This document shows positions 8,400 through 16,377 of a DNA stretch of 64,000 nt, piece by piece (within the stretch, counting starts at the first letter, position 1; the number at the start of each line of letters is the position of its first letter). Both the position numbers and the translations under genes were made by a program. The DNA is taken from the NCBI RefSeq assembly GCF_051027545.1, contig NZ_CP194902.1, positions 1,674,001 through 1,738,000 on the forward strand, given 5' to 3'. The notes under the pieces are model-generated. The model was not told the DNA's origin. It worked only from the letters and a program-made list of their open reading frames with translations, and did not search any database. The DNA comes from Methylocaldum sp002005105. GTDB lineage: Bacteria > Pseudomonadota > Gammaproteobacteria > Methylococcales > Methylococcaceae.

Positions 8400-8422
8400 A
8401 ATACTTGTTTATCAAAAGCATT
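8400..8422. promoter_or_regulatory. Putative HxlR operator, degenerate copy
   Basis: A 23-base stretch matching the perfect palindrome at 8438-8460 at 16 of 23 positions, including both ACTTG/CTTG and AAGC half-sites. It lies 20 bases upstream of the minus-strand membrane-protein start. Confidence 0.45.
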
Positions 8423-8437
8423 TTAGAAACTACTGCA

Positions 8438-8460
8438 AACGCTTGCGTAACGCAAGCGTT
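8438..8460. promoter_or_regulatory. Putative HxlR operator, perfect palindrome
   Basis: Two perfect 11-base arms (left arm AACGCTTGCGT, right arm ACGCAAGCGTT) share a single central base. It sits in the divergent region 16 bases before the proposed HxlR start. HxlR-family winged-helix dimers bind such inverted repeats, so autoregulation and control of the divergent gene are inferred. Confidence 0.6.
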
Positions 8461-8476
8461 GTTCTGGAGATTTGTC

Positions 8477-8914
8477 TTGCCCAAACTGTTATGCCATAGC
8501 GACAGCTCGCCCTGTCCGCTGGCCCATGCCCTGGACCTTATCGGTGATCGATGGACGCTCTTGATCGTCCGCGACCTGATGTTCCGCAACCTGCACGAAT
8601 ACAAAGATCTCCTCAATTCCTTCGAAGGAATTTCCACCAATATCCTGGCCGACCGGCTTCGCCGCCTGGTTCAGGCCGGCCTGGTCAAATCCGTCGCGCA
8701 CCCGGAAAGCAAGACCCGCAAGCTGTACTACCTGACGCCATCCGGCAAGTCGCTGATCCATGTCATGATCGAAATCGTCAAATGGTCCGATGAGCATGTG
8801 GGCACTGCCAAGATTCCGCCCGACGTCGCCGGTCAGTTGGAGGGGAACCGCGACGAATTTGTCAGGAAAGTTCTGGAGAAGCTGGAACGCTGGGAAGCCG
8901 AGCACTTGGCCTGA
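8477..8914 (+). CDS. HxlR-family transcriptional regulator
   Basis: A 145-residue winged-helix regulator. The HxlR signature 'CPLAHALDLIGDRWTLLIVRDLMF' spans residues 13-36 in two blocks, with a conserved Cys13 that in relatives can sense electrophiles or oxidants. 'GISTNILADRLRRLVQAGLV' is the recognition region, and 'YYLTPSGKSL' is the wing. The start is taken as TTG at 8477 because GGAGA lies seven bases upstream; no ATG fits the family start. The operator-like palindrome just upstream and a second copy before the MAPEG gene suggest a local regulon. Confidence 0.85.
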   Translation: MPKLLCHSDSSPCPLAHALDLIGDRWTLLIVRDLMFRNLHEYKDLLNSFEGISTNILADRLRRLVQAGLVKSVAHPESKTRKLYYLTPSGKSLIHVMIEIVKWSDEHVGTAKIPPDVAGQLEGNRDEFVRKVLEKLERWEAEHLA

Positions 8915-8970
8915 ACCGTCTCCCGAGCCAAGCCGGCACTTGGCAAAGGCAATGCCATGTGCGAAAGTAC

Positions 8971-8993
8971 AGCGCTTGCATAATACAAGTATT
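8971..8993. promoter_or_regulatory. Putative HxlR operator upstream of MAPEG gene
   Basis: This stretch matches the perfect palindrome at 8438-8460 at 17 of 23 positions, conserving CGCTTGC and ACAAG half-sites. It lies 74 bases before the MAPEG start, in the HxlR-MAPEG intergenic region. Confidence 0.5.
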
Positions 8994-9066
8994 TAAGCTT
9001 GGGGCGCCTCGAAGCGTGCAGCGATGCGCCCCGAAACTATCCCGACCCGCAGCAAGGAGAGACACT

Positions 9067-9660
9067 ATGACCAGCCCTTCCAAACGGCACGGACACCTTC
9101 AGACTGATTGGACAGTTGAGAAAATCCCCACGGATACACTGGTTAGAACATACATTATGGTCGGCATTATCGTCGCACTATTCGTTGCGATGCTGGTGGC
9201 GGCTATTCGGATGACGCCCGCTACTGCGGATGTCCACCTGAATCCCGGCATGTTGATTAAGCCAGTTGTTGCGCTTGCCGGCCTTACAGCCATGGTGACG
9301 GTACTGATGGTCGTATACAGAAACCTTGCATTCATCCGTGGCACGGCATCGGAGCGTTACTTCCGGACTTATGCGTCGACTGCGCCAGTGCCCGCCGAAT
9401 GGATTGAACGTCCTGCCAGAGCGTATATGAACCTCCTGGAACTCCCCGTCCTTTTCTATGTTGTCTGTTTGTTCATGTTGACGACCGGCAAGTTCGACAA
9501 TGTGCAGGTTGCTTTGGCCTGGATTTTCGTGGCAACGCGCTATGCCCATGCGGTTATCCATATCGGCTTTAATTACGTGCCGGTCCGGTTTGCCGCATTT
9601 TTTGCCGGGTTCATCACGCTTACGGTCATCTGGACTCGATTTGCGGCACAGAGCATATGA
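9067..9660 (+). CDS. MAPEG-family membrane protein
   Basis: A 197-residue membrane protein with four hydrophobic segments. The C-terminal half has the MAPEG pattern 'ERPARAYMNLLELPVLFYVV' followed by 'ATRYAHAVIHIGFNYVPVRF'. Relatives are membrane glutathione transferases and leukotriene-type enzymes; bacterial members are mostly unassigned. The N-terminal half adds two extra segments. The start at 9067 has an AAGGAGAG ribosome site. An HxlR-like operator upstream suggests regulation by the preceding gene. Confidence 0.8.
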   Translation: MTSPSKRHGHLQTDWTVEKIPTDTLVRTYIMVGIIVALFVAMLVAAIRMTPATADVHLNPGMLIKPVVALAGLTAMVTVLMVVYRNLAFIRGTASERYFRTYASTAPVPAEWIERPARAYMNLLELPVLFYVVCLFMLTTGKFDNVQVALAWIFVATRYAHAVIHIGFNYVPVRFAAFFAGFITLTVIWTRFAAQSI

Positions 9661-9761
9661 ACCAACTGGGCACGATGTAGAAATACGCGCCGAACCGGAG
9701 TGAGCGCCGCCACAAGGACAAGGCCGCTCTTTTACGTTCATGTTTTCCGAGCCACGCCGGG

Positions 9762-10175
9762 TTAAGCATCATCGGTCTTCTCGGACGCCGCGACGGCCAG
9801 CAGGTTGGCGTCGCGAAAAACCCTCCAAGCCCCATCAGCTCCCTTGCGGAGAATGGTTAGCGTGTCGCCGGTCCGCTGTACCGGAACCCCCCCGTTTCGG
9901 GGCGTCACGGTAACCGATAGGCAGCTCCAGCAATAGACCCAATTTTCCGAGATCTCGATCTCCCGAATCTCGCCCTCGACATGCAGGCGGTGGGTTTGCA
10001 GCACGTTGCGAAAGCCTTGTTCGAATGCCTGCCGGCCGCACATCGGAGCTTGCCCTGCGACCAGGAAAACGACGTCTTCCGACATGAGGGGCAGAATCTC
10101 GGACACCTGGCCGGATGCGGTAGCGCGATGCCAGGTCGTTATCAGTTCGCGTATGGATTGCTCGTCGCGTGTCAT
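9762..10175 (-). CDS. SnoaL/NTF2-like protein (SgcJ/EcaC type)
   Basis: A 137-residue NTF2-like protein: 'DEQSIRELITTWHRATASGQ', 'LMSEDVVFLVAGQAPMCGRQAFEQGF' in separate blocks, and a C-terminal 'DGAWRVFRDANLLA' strand. This is the SgcJ/EcaC-like oxidoreductase-annotated branch, whose activity is generally unproven. It is downstream of a VOC gene and a broken GFA gene in the same orientation, as in the first cluster of the window. Confidence 0.8.
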   Translation of the reverse strand: MTRDEQSIRELITTWHRATASGQVSEILPLMSEDVVFLVAGQAPMCGRQAFEQGFRNVLQTHRLHVEGEIREIEISENWVYCWSCLSVTVTPRNGGVPVQRTGDTLTILRKGADGAWRVFRDANLLAVAASEKTDDA

Positions 10176-10238
10176 GAATGGTTCCTTGCTTTAAAAGCGG
10201 TCTGCCTGATCGCTGTCGCTCCTCGCCGGACGACACGG

Positions 10239-10394
10239 TCAGAGGCTGCGCCCGTCGAAGTGCTTGGTCGAAACTCGTGACCAATCGATGCCTTCGAGAC
10301 AGCGGGCATTGATGGCCGCCATGGCGCGGCCCGAGGGGTCGGTGCCTTCGCCAAAGGTATGAATTCCACAGTGGCAGCTACCTTGGTAGACCAT
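10239..10394 (-). pseudogene. Internally deleted GFA (glutathione-dependent formaldehyde-activating) gene
   Basis: The 51-codon frame starts MVYQGSCHCG, the exact N-terminus of GFA-family zinc proteins, and then jumps directly to 'HTFGEGTDPSGRAMAAI' and 'HFDGRSL', the usual C-terminus. About 70-80 internal codons, including the second cysteine cluster (CxxC/CxC), are missing without loss of frame. The product could not form the zinc site. The frame starts four bases after the VOC stop, so it was probably co-transcribed with that gene. Confidence 0.75.
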
Positions 10395-10398
10395 CGTT

Positions 10399-10836
10399 TC
10401 ATTCCTTCTTGAAAGCCAGCGCCCGCCGGGCGATCTCGGATGGCTCGACATCCTCCACATGGGTCGCTATCAGCCAGTGGTTGCCGGCCGGGTCTTGGAC
10501 GCCTGCCATACGGTCGCCCCAGAACTGATCGCCCGGTGCCATGAACGACGTCGCACCGGCATCCAGTGCCGCGCGATAGGTCGCATCCGTGTCGGGTACA
10601 TAGAGATGAAGCAGTGCCGGTATACAAGGACGTCGTTCCATCGCCTCGCCCATCATCACGATCGAATCTCCGATTTTGACCTCGGCATGCATGACGCGCC
10701 CCTCGGCGTCATGAATTCTGATGCACTCGATGGCTCCGAATGCGGTCTTGAGGAATTCGATCAGCCGGGGGACGCCTTCCACGACTACAAAAGGCGTCAC
10801 GGTATGAAAGCCGTCGGGAATCGGTTTAACGGTCAT
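10399..10836 (-). CDS. VOC-family (PhnB-like) protein
   Basis: A 145-residue glyoxalase-fold protein: 'TVTPFVVVEGVPRLIEFLKTAFGA' near the N-terminus, 'VMHAEVKIGDSIVMMGE' mid-way, and 'DRMAGVQDPAGNHWLIATH' near the end. This is the classic PhnB-like order. It is the first gene of a short minus-strand group with the GFA remnant and an NTF2-like gene. Substrate unknown. Confidence 0.88.
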   Translation of the reverse strand: MTVKPIPDGFHTVTPFVVVEGVPRLIEFLKTAFGAIECIRIHDAEGRVMHAEVKIGDSIVMMGEAMERRPCIPALLHLYVPDTDATYRAALDAGATSFMAPGDQFWGDRMAGVQDPAGNHWLIATHVEDVEPSEIARRALAFKKE

Positions 10837-10939
10837 CTCTATCTCCTTCGCGAAATGGGTTCAGATTGTCCAAAATGGTTCTTTTTCAGTGCGTGCGTGA
10901 TGTTTGCCGGTCCCCTCCCTCTTTCCAAATGCGCGGAGG

Positions 10940-11353
10940 CTAATCGTCGAGCCCCGTACCATCAGTGTCATCGACAACCCGGCCAGCCACCCCGCTGCTG
11001 CTCACGGCGACATGGATGTTCTCGGGCAGACGTATGGACGTTCCGACTCCGGATATCTGGATGGATTGCACGGTCGCACCGGATAAAACGGTAATCCTGT
11101 GATTGACTCCGCTAACCCACAATGTCCTGATGGCGCTCCCGGAAGGCACCCGAACGGTATTGCCGTCTCCCGAGACGTAGAGGTCGAACAGGCTTGGATG
11201 TGAGGCCGATATGTCTTGTCTTGCTCCGGACACCTTGACTGTCGCAATGTCGCCGTTTCCTGCCGTGCCGACCAAGGATTTGTCGGCGCAAGCGGACGCG
11301 ATAGCCGCAAGCGCAGCCGTGACAACGAACCTTGCAAGACGATGCAACCTCAT
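10940..11353 (-). CDS. DUF3060 putative lipoprotein
   Basis: A 137-residue protein with a signal sequence ending 'AAIASAC', a plausible lipobox with Cys at about residue 22. The rest consists of repeating short strands with 'SGDGNTVRV', 'SGVNHRITV' and 'SGVGTSIRL', the repeat pattern of DUF3060 beta-solenoid-like proteins. It is probably anchored in the periplasm or outer membrane. It lies 15 bases after the ICMT-like gene and is likely in its operon. Function unknown. Confidence 0.75.
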   Translation of the reverse strand: MRLHRLARFVVTAALAAIASACADKSLVGTAGNGDIATVKVSGARQDISASHPSLFDLYVSGDGNTVRVPSGSAIRTLWVSGVNHRITVLSGATVQSIQISGVGTSIRLPENIHVAVSSSGVAGRVVDDTDGTGLDD

Positions 11354-11368
11354 AACGAATCTCCGTGA

Positions 11369-12496
11369 TTAAAACAAAGGGGTCGGAATATCGCCCCACA
11401 CGACGTGGGCAGGGGGCGTTTCGATGGCGGTAACCTTGCCGGCGGCGATGTCGACTTCGACCAACAGCAACGGATCGACACCATAGGCCGATCGAACGAT
11501 GTCCGTCCCGGCCGCGCGCTTCTCATGGATGCGCGCTTGGCTGAACAGGATCTTGTAGTAACGTCTGTCGAAGTTCGCCGGCGTGTGGTGGCCTCCTCGC
11601 CCCGGCTCGAGGTCGATCGGCAAGTCGGCCAGGTGCCAATCCCGAGGTACCACATGGACCACCAGCGGATCCGCGCCAAAGCGCGCCAGCAGCTGCGGAA
11701 CCTCTGAGTTCTTGAGTGCGGTACGATAGGCCGCGAGCAGTTCCTCCTCGCTGAGCGGAGCAGGCGACAACACGGCGGCGCGGTTTGGGTAAACCGCCGT
11801 GATTTCCGATAGCGTATATTCCCGCAAACCGAATCCGATGAGCAAGGCAGCGATGATGCTCGCGACGGCGCCCAATGCACCGAGTCCGATCCGGGGATGT
11901 CCGCCGCGATCCGCGGAATGCGGAATGAAAGGCAGAATCGGCGGGGTGCGGGCTTGGTAATCCCGGTAGGCTTGGCCGAACTCCGCTTCGCAGCGCCGCT
12001 CTTCCAGGGCGGCGAGATAGCGATACATGAACAGCATCGCCACGTATGCGATCAAGACGAGAAAGCGCGGCCACATCAGCAGGGTGCCCAGTCCAAGCAG
12101 CGCCAGCGCGGTATATTGCGGGTGACGGCTGAAGGCATACAGGCCCGTCGTGACCAGTCCTTTTTGGCGGAACTTGTTCCAATAGAGCTGGCCCGCCGAG
12201 GCCAGGAACCATGCCGCTCCGATCACTGCGAAGACCCCGCCGATCCAGGGCAGCGCGTTGAGAACCGGACTCCGGGTCGTCGAAATATGGGGCAGAAAGA
12301 ACTGGGTCAGCCAGGCCGTGGCTTCCCAACGGTTGAGAACATTCAAGGCCGGCCCGTACAAGGAGTAAAAATAGAGGGCGGCCGGACTGATCATGAACAG
12401 GATTTCGAAACCGATGACCAGGTAAACGATCCATGCGGTCGGCTTCAGCAGCCGTTTTGGGGTAGTGGAATTCTCGGGTCGAGACGGGGCGTTCAT
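11369..12496 (-). CDS. ICMT-like integral membrane methyltransferase with C-terminal extracytoplasmic domain
   Basis: A 375-residue protein. The N-terminal two-thirds has five or six membrane segments and the isoprenylcysteine methyltransferase-type block 'GLYAFSRHPQYTALALLGLG', followed by 'YRYLAALEERRCEAEFGQAYRDY', the phospholipid/ICMT methyltransferase signature. After another membrane segment (about residues 210-230) comes a soluble domain of about 145 residues that I do not recognise. The start at 12496 has GGAGAGG upstream. It is divergent from the two-component pair, with repeated GTTAC-type motifs in the shared intergenic region. Confidence 0.75.
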   Translation of the reverse strand: MNAPSRPENSTTPKRLLKPTAWIVYLVIGFEILFMISPAALYFYSLYGPALNVLNRWEATAWLTQFFLPHISTTRSPVLNALPWIGGVFAVIGAAWFLASAGQLYWNKFRQKGLVTTGLYAFSRHPQYTALALLGLGTLLMWPRFLVLIAYVAMLFMYRYLAALEERRCEAEFGQAYRDYQARTPPILPFIPHSADRGGHPRIGLGALGAVASIIAALLIGFGLREYTLSEITAVYPNRAAVLSPAPLSEEELLAAYRTALKNSEVPQLLARFGADPLVVHVVPRDWHLADLPIDLEPGRGGHHTPANFDRRYYKILFSQARIHEKRAAGTDIVRSAYGVDPLLLVEVDIAAGKVTAIETPPAHVVWGDIPTPLF

Positions 12497-12544
12497 TGCT
12501 TGGGACCTCTCCATTTGAGTTGGATAACACGATAATCCCGATCG

Positions 12545-12621
12545 GTTACGGAACGGTTTCGCCGAGTGGCAGATTTGTAACGGCCGATTTCATTTGCGCC
12601 ATCTGTTACCGAAAGTTACAA
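12545..12621. promoter_or_regulatory. Cluster of GTTAC/GTAAC motifs in divergent promoter
   Basis: GTTACGG (12545), GTAACGG (12577), GTTACCG (12605) and GTTACAA (12615) occur within 77 bases between the divergent ICMT-like and response-regulator genes. OmpR-type regulators bind such direct or inverted repeats, so autoregulation is inferred. Confidence 0.4.
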
Positions 12622-12645
12622 AGTTTTTCTGGAATGTTGTGAAGG

Positions 12646-13383
12646 ATGTCTGACAATCCGCCCATGTCGAAGTCTCCGCGTATTCTGATCGTAGACGACG
12701 ACCGCGAACTCCGCCAATTGTTGTCCGGGTTTCTCGCACGGCATGGTTATCGAGTGGATGCGGCGGCGGATGGACACGCCATGGCGAGAGCCATGGATGT
12801 CGCGCGCTTCGATCTGGTGGTGCTGGATTTGATGTTGCCGGGCGACGACGGCCTCGCGCTCTGCCGCCGGCTGCGGGCGACGTCGAATCTGCCGGTGATC
12901 ATGCTCACCGCGCTCGCCGAGGAGACCGACCGCATCGTCGGGCTGGAAATGGGCGCCGACGACTACGTGGTGAAGCCGTTCAGCCCGCGCGAACTCCTGG
13001 CCCGCATCAAGGCGGTGCTGCGGCGTACCGGTGGAGCGCCGAGCCATGCGTCCGACGGAGCCAAGACATTGGTCTTCGACGGCTGGCGGCTCGACCTCGC
13101 CAAGCGGGAACTGCATTCACCGGAGGGCGTGCTGATGCCGCTGACGAGCGGCGAGTTCGATCTCTTGGCTGCCTTCGCGGAACATCCGCAACGCGTCTTG
13201 AGCCGCGACCAGTTGCTGGACTTGACCAAAGGACGCATTGCCGGCCCGTACGACCGCAGCATCGACGTACAGCTGAGCCGGCTGCGCCGCAAGATCGAGG
13301 CCGATCCCAACGACCCGACGCTGATCAAGACCGTGCGCGGCGGCGGTTATTTGTTCGTGCCCCGTGTCCTTCGCGAGAAGTGA
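12646..13383 (+). CDS. OmpR-family response regulator
   Basis: A 245-residue two-domain regulator. The receiver domain has the acidic pair in 'ILIVDDDRE' (D17-D19), the phospho-acceptor D61 in 'VVLDLMLPGDDG' and the Lys in 'VVKPF'. The C-terminal winged helix has 'LTSGEFDLLAAFAEHPQRVLSR' and 'RSIDVQLSRLRRKIE', with the terminal 'IKTVRGGGYLF' wing. The start could be 12646 or 12664. It overlaps operonically with the kinase six bases downstream. Confidence 0.95.
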   Translation: MSDNPPMSKSPRILIVDDDRELRQLLSGFLARHGYRVDAAADGHAMARAMDVARFDLVVLDLMLPGDDGLALCRRLRATSNLPVIMLTALAEETDRIVGLEMGADDYVVKPFSPRELLARIKAVLRRTGGAPSHASDGAKTLVFDGWRLDLAKRELHSPEGVLMPLTSGEFDLLAAFAEHPQRVLSRDQLLDLTKGRIAGPYDRSIDVQLSRLRRKIEADPNDPTLIKTVRGGGYLFVPRVLREK

Positions 13384-13389
13384 GACCCA

Positions 13390-14754
13390 ATGAGACTCTG
13401 GCCCGACAGCATCGCCGGCAGGATCGTTGGGCTGCTCGTCGCTGGGCTTGCTCTCACCATGTTGGCAAGCCTGTCGATCTTCATGCTGGATCTGTTCCAC
13501 GGCAAGGGATGGAACGAGACTTTCCGAAACCTGCACCGTACCGCCGTCGTCGCCTCGGTGCTGAATCGGGTGTCCCCCGATTCCCGGCCGGCCTTGATTC
13601 CCGCCTTGAGCGAACCGGGCCTGTCGGTTGCCTGGCGGCCCGGAGAAACGCCGCCCGCCATGGCTCAAGACGCGATGACCCACCATCTGGCGCGCGATGT
13701 CCGCGTTCTTTCGGAGTCTTACGGGCTAGAGCGGGTCGAGGCCGGGTATCCGGCCGGCGCGCAGCGGCCGGCATTGGACTGGATGATGCCGGCACCGGGC
13801 CCTCTGCACGTTTGGGTGGCGCTGTCGGATGGCACCTGGGTGCAGTTCTCGATGGCAACCGAGCGTGTCGGCGCGCTTTCGACCTTGCGGCTGGTGCTGG
13901 CAATCGGCGTGTCATTATTCGGCATCATGGCGTTGGGGCTATGGGCCGCGCGCAAGGTGACCGCTCCACTGGCCCGGTTCGCCCTTGCCGCGCAACGGCT
14001 CGGCGCCAATGTGGATGTCCCGCCCATGAGCGAGACCGGCCCCAGCGAAATCCGCCAGGCCGCGGCGGCTTTCAACGACATGCAAAACCGCATCCGCCGC
14101 CTGATCGAAGACCGTACTTTAATGCTGGGCGCCATTTCCCACGATGTGAGAACCGCACTGACCCGGCTGAGATTCCGCACGGAATTGATAGTAGACCCCG
14201 CTCAACGCCGGAAAGCGGCCGCCGACCTGGACGAGATGGAATCGATGCTGACAGCGAGCTTGTCCTTCGCCCGCGACGATTCGGCGGCGGAACCTCCGAC
14301 CGTTCTCGATCTGTCGGTACTGCTGCAAAGCCTATGCGACGATTTCGCCGACGCCGGAAAGCCTGTTTCCTGCGAAGGCCCCTTGCATCTGAAATATTCG
14401 GGCCGCCCGGTGTCGCTGCGCCGCGCCTTCGCCAACCTCATCGACAATGCCCTGACCTACGGGCGAGCAGCGGACGTGGTGCTGATCGATAGCGGCGACT
14501 GCATCGAGATCACCATCGGCGACCGCGGACCCGGAATTCCCGACGCGATGAGGGATCGGGTTTTCGTCCCGTTCTTCCGCCTGGAAGCCTCGCGCAGCCG
14601 CAAAACCGGCGGCACCGGGCTGGGGCTCACCATCGCCCGCATGGTCGTGCGCCGCCACGGCGGCGAAATTGCCCTGGCCGACCGACCGGGCGGCGGCTTG
14701 CTGGTGAAGGTGACTTTGCCCAAGGTGTCGTCCCCGGTTTTTGCCGGCCCCTGA
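13390..14754 (+). CDS. EnvZ-like sensor histidine kinase
   Basis: A 454-residue membrane kinase. TM1 is about residues 13-33, a periplasmic sensor of about 130 residues follows, and TM2 is about 170-190. Next come a HAMP linker, a dimerisation/phospho-acceptor helix with His251 in 'AISHDVRTALTRL', and an HATPase domain with 'NLIDNALTYG' (N box), 'GDRGPGIP' (G1) and 'GGTGLGLTIARM' (G2). It phosphorylates the regulator encoded immediately upstream. The stimulus is unknown. Confidence 0.95.
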   Translation: MRLWPDSIAGRIVGLLVAGLALTMLASLSIFMLDLFHGKGWNETFRNLHRTAVVASVLNRVSPDSRPALIPALSEPGLSVAWRPGETPPAMAQDAMTHHLARDVRVLSESYGLERVEAGYPAGAQRPALDWMMPAPGPLHVWVALSDGTWVQFSMATERVGALSTLRLVLAIGVSLFGIMALGLWAARKVTAPLARFALAAQRLGANVDVPPMSETGPSEIRQAAAAFNDMQNRIRRLIEDRTLMLGAISHDVRTALTRLRFRTELIVDPAQRRKAAADLDEMESMLTASLSFARDDSAAEPPTVLDLSVLLQSLCDDFADAGKPVSCEGPLHLKYSGRPVSLRRAFANLIDNALTYGRAADVVLIDSGDCIEITIGDRGPGIPDAMRDRVFVPFFRLEASRSRKTGGTGLGLTIARMVVRRHGGEIALADRPGGGLLVKVTLPKVSSPVFAGP

Positions 14755-14778
14755 CTGACATCGGCGATTACAGATGTT

Positions 14779-14802
14779 GTAGGTCGGCAACCCTTTGCCG
14801 AC
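14779..14802. repeat. Dispersed repeat A, single arm
   Basis: A GTAGGTCGGCAA-type arm followed by CCTTTGCCGAC. It is one copy of a repeat family also found at 21446, 34551, 34637, 40589 and 40737. Here it abuts the truncated group II intron. Confidence 0.8.
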
Positions 14803-14814
14803 AACGGCTCGATA

Positions 14815-15119
14815 ACCGGATTCGCCTACGGCTACTATCAGTGGAAGCAATGGGGAAGAGCGGGTTACCGCGAACTGAGAAGATGCGGGGTCAGCGTCCG
14901 GGAAGCCTGGAACACCAGTAAATCGGCGCATGGCCCCTGGCGGCTTAGCAAGACGCCCGCTTTGACGCTGGCCTTACCGCGCCGTACCTTCCTTAACCTG
15001 GGGCTGCCGGAGCTGGCAGCATGAGATGGCCGTTATTCATCGAACCGCCGTGGTACCTGACCCGTATGCCCGGTGGTGTGGGAGGAGCGGTGCCGTAAGG
15101 CATCGCCCTATCCCGATTA
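14815..15119 (+). mobile_element. 5'-truncated group II intron: RT C-terminus plus domains V and VI
   Basis: Positions 14821-15024 encode, in one frame, the C-terminus of a group II intron reverse transcriptase/maturase: 'WKQWGRAGYRELRRCGVS', then 'AHGPWRLSKTPALTLAL', 'LNLGLPELAA' and stop. From 15042, GAACCGCCGTGG...CGGTGGTGTG is a recognisable domain V. It is followed by a domain VI stem-loop (gcggtgcc / ggcatcgc around a GTAA loop) and a CCGAT 3' end near 15119. The catalytic RT domains and intron domains I-IV are missing, so the element is inactive unless complemented. Confidence 0.8.
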
Positions 15120-15208
15120 TGTGTCAACAAAAACGTTAGCTCCGCAAGATCTGTTATGCCCCTTCGTTCTTGGAACGATAGTCTCCTGAACGCCAAGGAG
15201 ACGTTTCT

Positions 15209-16090
15209 TTGAACACTAACACAGCGAAGGTCCACGCTCGGTTCCGGAAGGTGCTTGAATACATTGATAACCACCTGGAGGACGAACTTTCCGTGGAAAT
15301 ACTCAGCGGTGTTGCGGCCTTCTCGAAATATCATTTCCACCGGCAGTTCTCTGAACTCTTCGGGATCGGTGTATACGAGTATGTTCAACTTTGTCGCTTG
15401 AAACGAGCCTCTTATCAGCTAGCATTTCGCAGCCACCGCCAAGTCATCGACATAGCTTTGGCCAGTGGCTACAAAGGGCCAGAGTCGTTCTCTCGCGCAT
15501 TCAAAAAGAGCATCGGGCAGTCACCTTCCGAATTCAGGCGTCAGCCGCAGTGGAATCCTTGGTACGCGACCTATCAACGATTGAGCGAACTAAGGAGCAA
15601 TCACATGAAATCGATAACGAACGGCGAGCAGGTCAAAATCGTCACCTTCAATGAAACCAAGGTCGCCGCGCTTGAACATCGTGGCGACCCACAACTGATC
15701 GGTAACTCAATACGGAAATTCATCGAATGGCGAAAGCAGAATCATCTCTCGCCAAAGGTTAGTGCCACATTCAACATTCTCTACAACGACCCGGCAGAAA
15801 TCGCCCCTGAGGATTATCGTATCGACATATGTGCAGCAACCGTTCACGACCTCGCCAACAACGAAGTCCGGATAGTGAGCAAAACCATTCCCGGAGGCAG
15901 ATGCGCGGTGTTGCGGCACATCGGCTCCGATGACACCCTTCGAGATACCATCCGATACCTTTATTCCGAATGGTTGCCGCAAAGCGGAGAAGAACCGAGA
16001 GATTTTCCGATGTTCTTGCAACGAATCCGGTTCTTTCCGGATGTGTCGGAAGGCGAGGCTGTTACTGACGTATTTCTGCCCATTTATTAG
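15209..16090 (+). CDS. AraC-family regulator with GyrI-like effector domain
   Basis: A 293-residue protein. Residues about 10-110 are two AraC helix-turn-helix motifs ('LSVEILSGVAAFSKYHFHRQF' and 'VIDIALASGYKGPESFSRAF' in separate blocks, then 'GQSPSEFRR'). Residues about 130-293 are a GyrI/Rob-type small-molecule-binding domain ending 'EGEAVTDVFLPI'. The arrangement matches Rob/SoxS-like multidrug or redox regulators. It uses a TTG start at 15209 with AAGGAG seven bases upstream. Its stop codon overlaps the left end of an inverted-repeat element. Confidence 0.9.
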   Translation: MNTNTAKVHARFRKVLEYIDNHLEDELSVEILSGVAAFSKYHFHRQFSELFGIGVYEYVQLCRLKRASYQLAFRSHRQVIDIALASGYKGPESFSRAFKKSIGQSPSEFRRQPQWNPWYATYQRLSELRSNHMKSITNGEQVKIVTFNETKVAALEHRGDPQLIGNSIRKFIEWRKQNHLSPKVSATFNILYNDPAEIAPEDYRIDICAATVHDLANNEVRIVSKTIPGGRCAVLRHIGSDDTLRDTIRYLYSEWLPQSGEEPRDFPMFLQRIRFFPDVSEGEAVTDVFLPIY

Positions 16091-16368
16091 CTCACAGGAT
16101 GCGCTGAACGAAGGGAAGCCCCCTTCGACCGGGCTCAGGATAGGCCCTTCGACTGGGCTCAGGACAGGCATTGTTCGCGATCGATGCGGTTCATGCCGGA
16201 CCTCCCTATCCGGCACCCTGCGGGCGGCTCCGCCGTGCAAATTGGCCTCGCCACGCTACGCTGTCCCGCTTCGCTCGCGAGTCCGGGGCAGCCCGTCCCT
16301 GGCCTGCCCGCTCGTCGCGTTGCGCCTCGCCCTGCCGATTTGTCGTACCTCAGCGCATCCTATGAGCT
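16089..16368. mobile_element. MITE-like element with 19-base imperfect terminal inverted repeats
   Basis: The left end (16089-16107) and the reverse complement of the right end (16350-16368) agree at 18 of 19 bases (AGCTCA-c/t-AGGATGCGCTGA). The 280-base interior carries no gene but holds two copies of the CCTTCGACnGGGCTCAGGA repeat. Its position between a stop codon and the convergent panE stop suits a non-autonomous transposon or a complex intergenic repeat. No target duplication is obvious. Confidence 0.5.
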
Positions 16369-16377
16369 GAAGCGCAT

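Noticed and set aside
12646..14754. A regulator-kinase pair as part of a metal resistance operon
   Set aside because: No metal transporter or metal-binding motif is next to it; the kinase sensor domain gives no clue to the signal.
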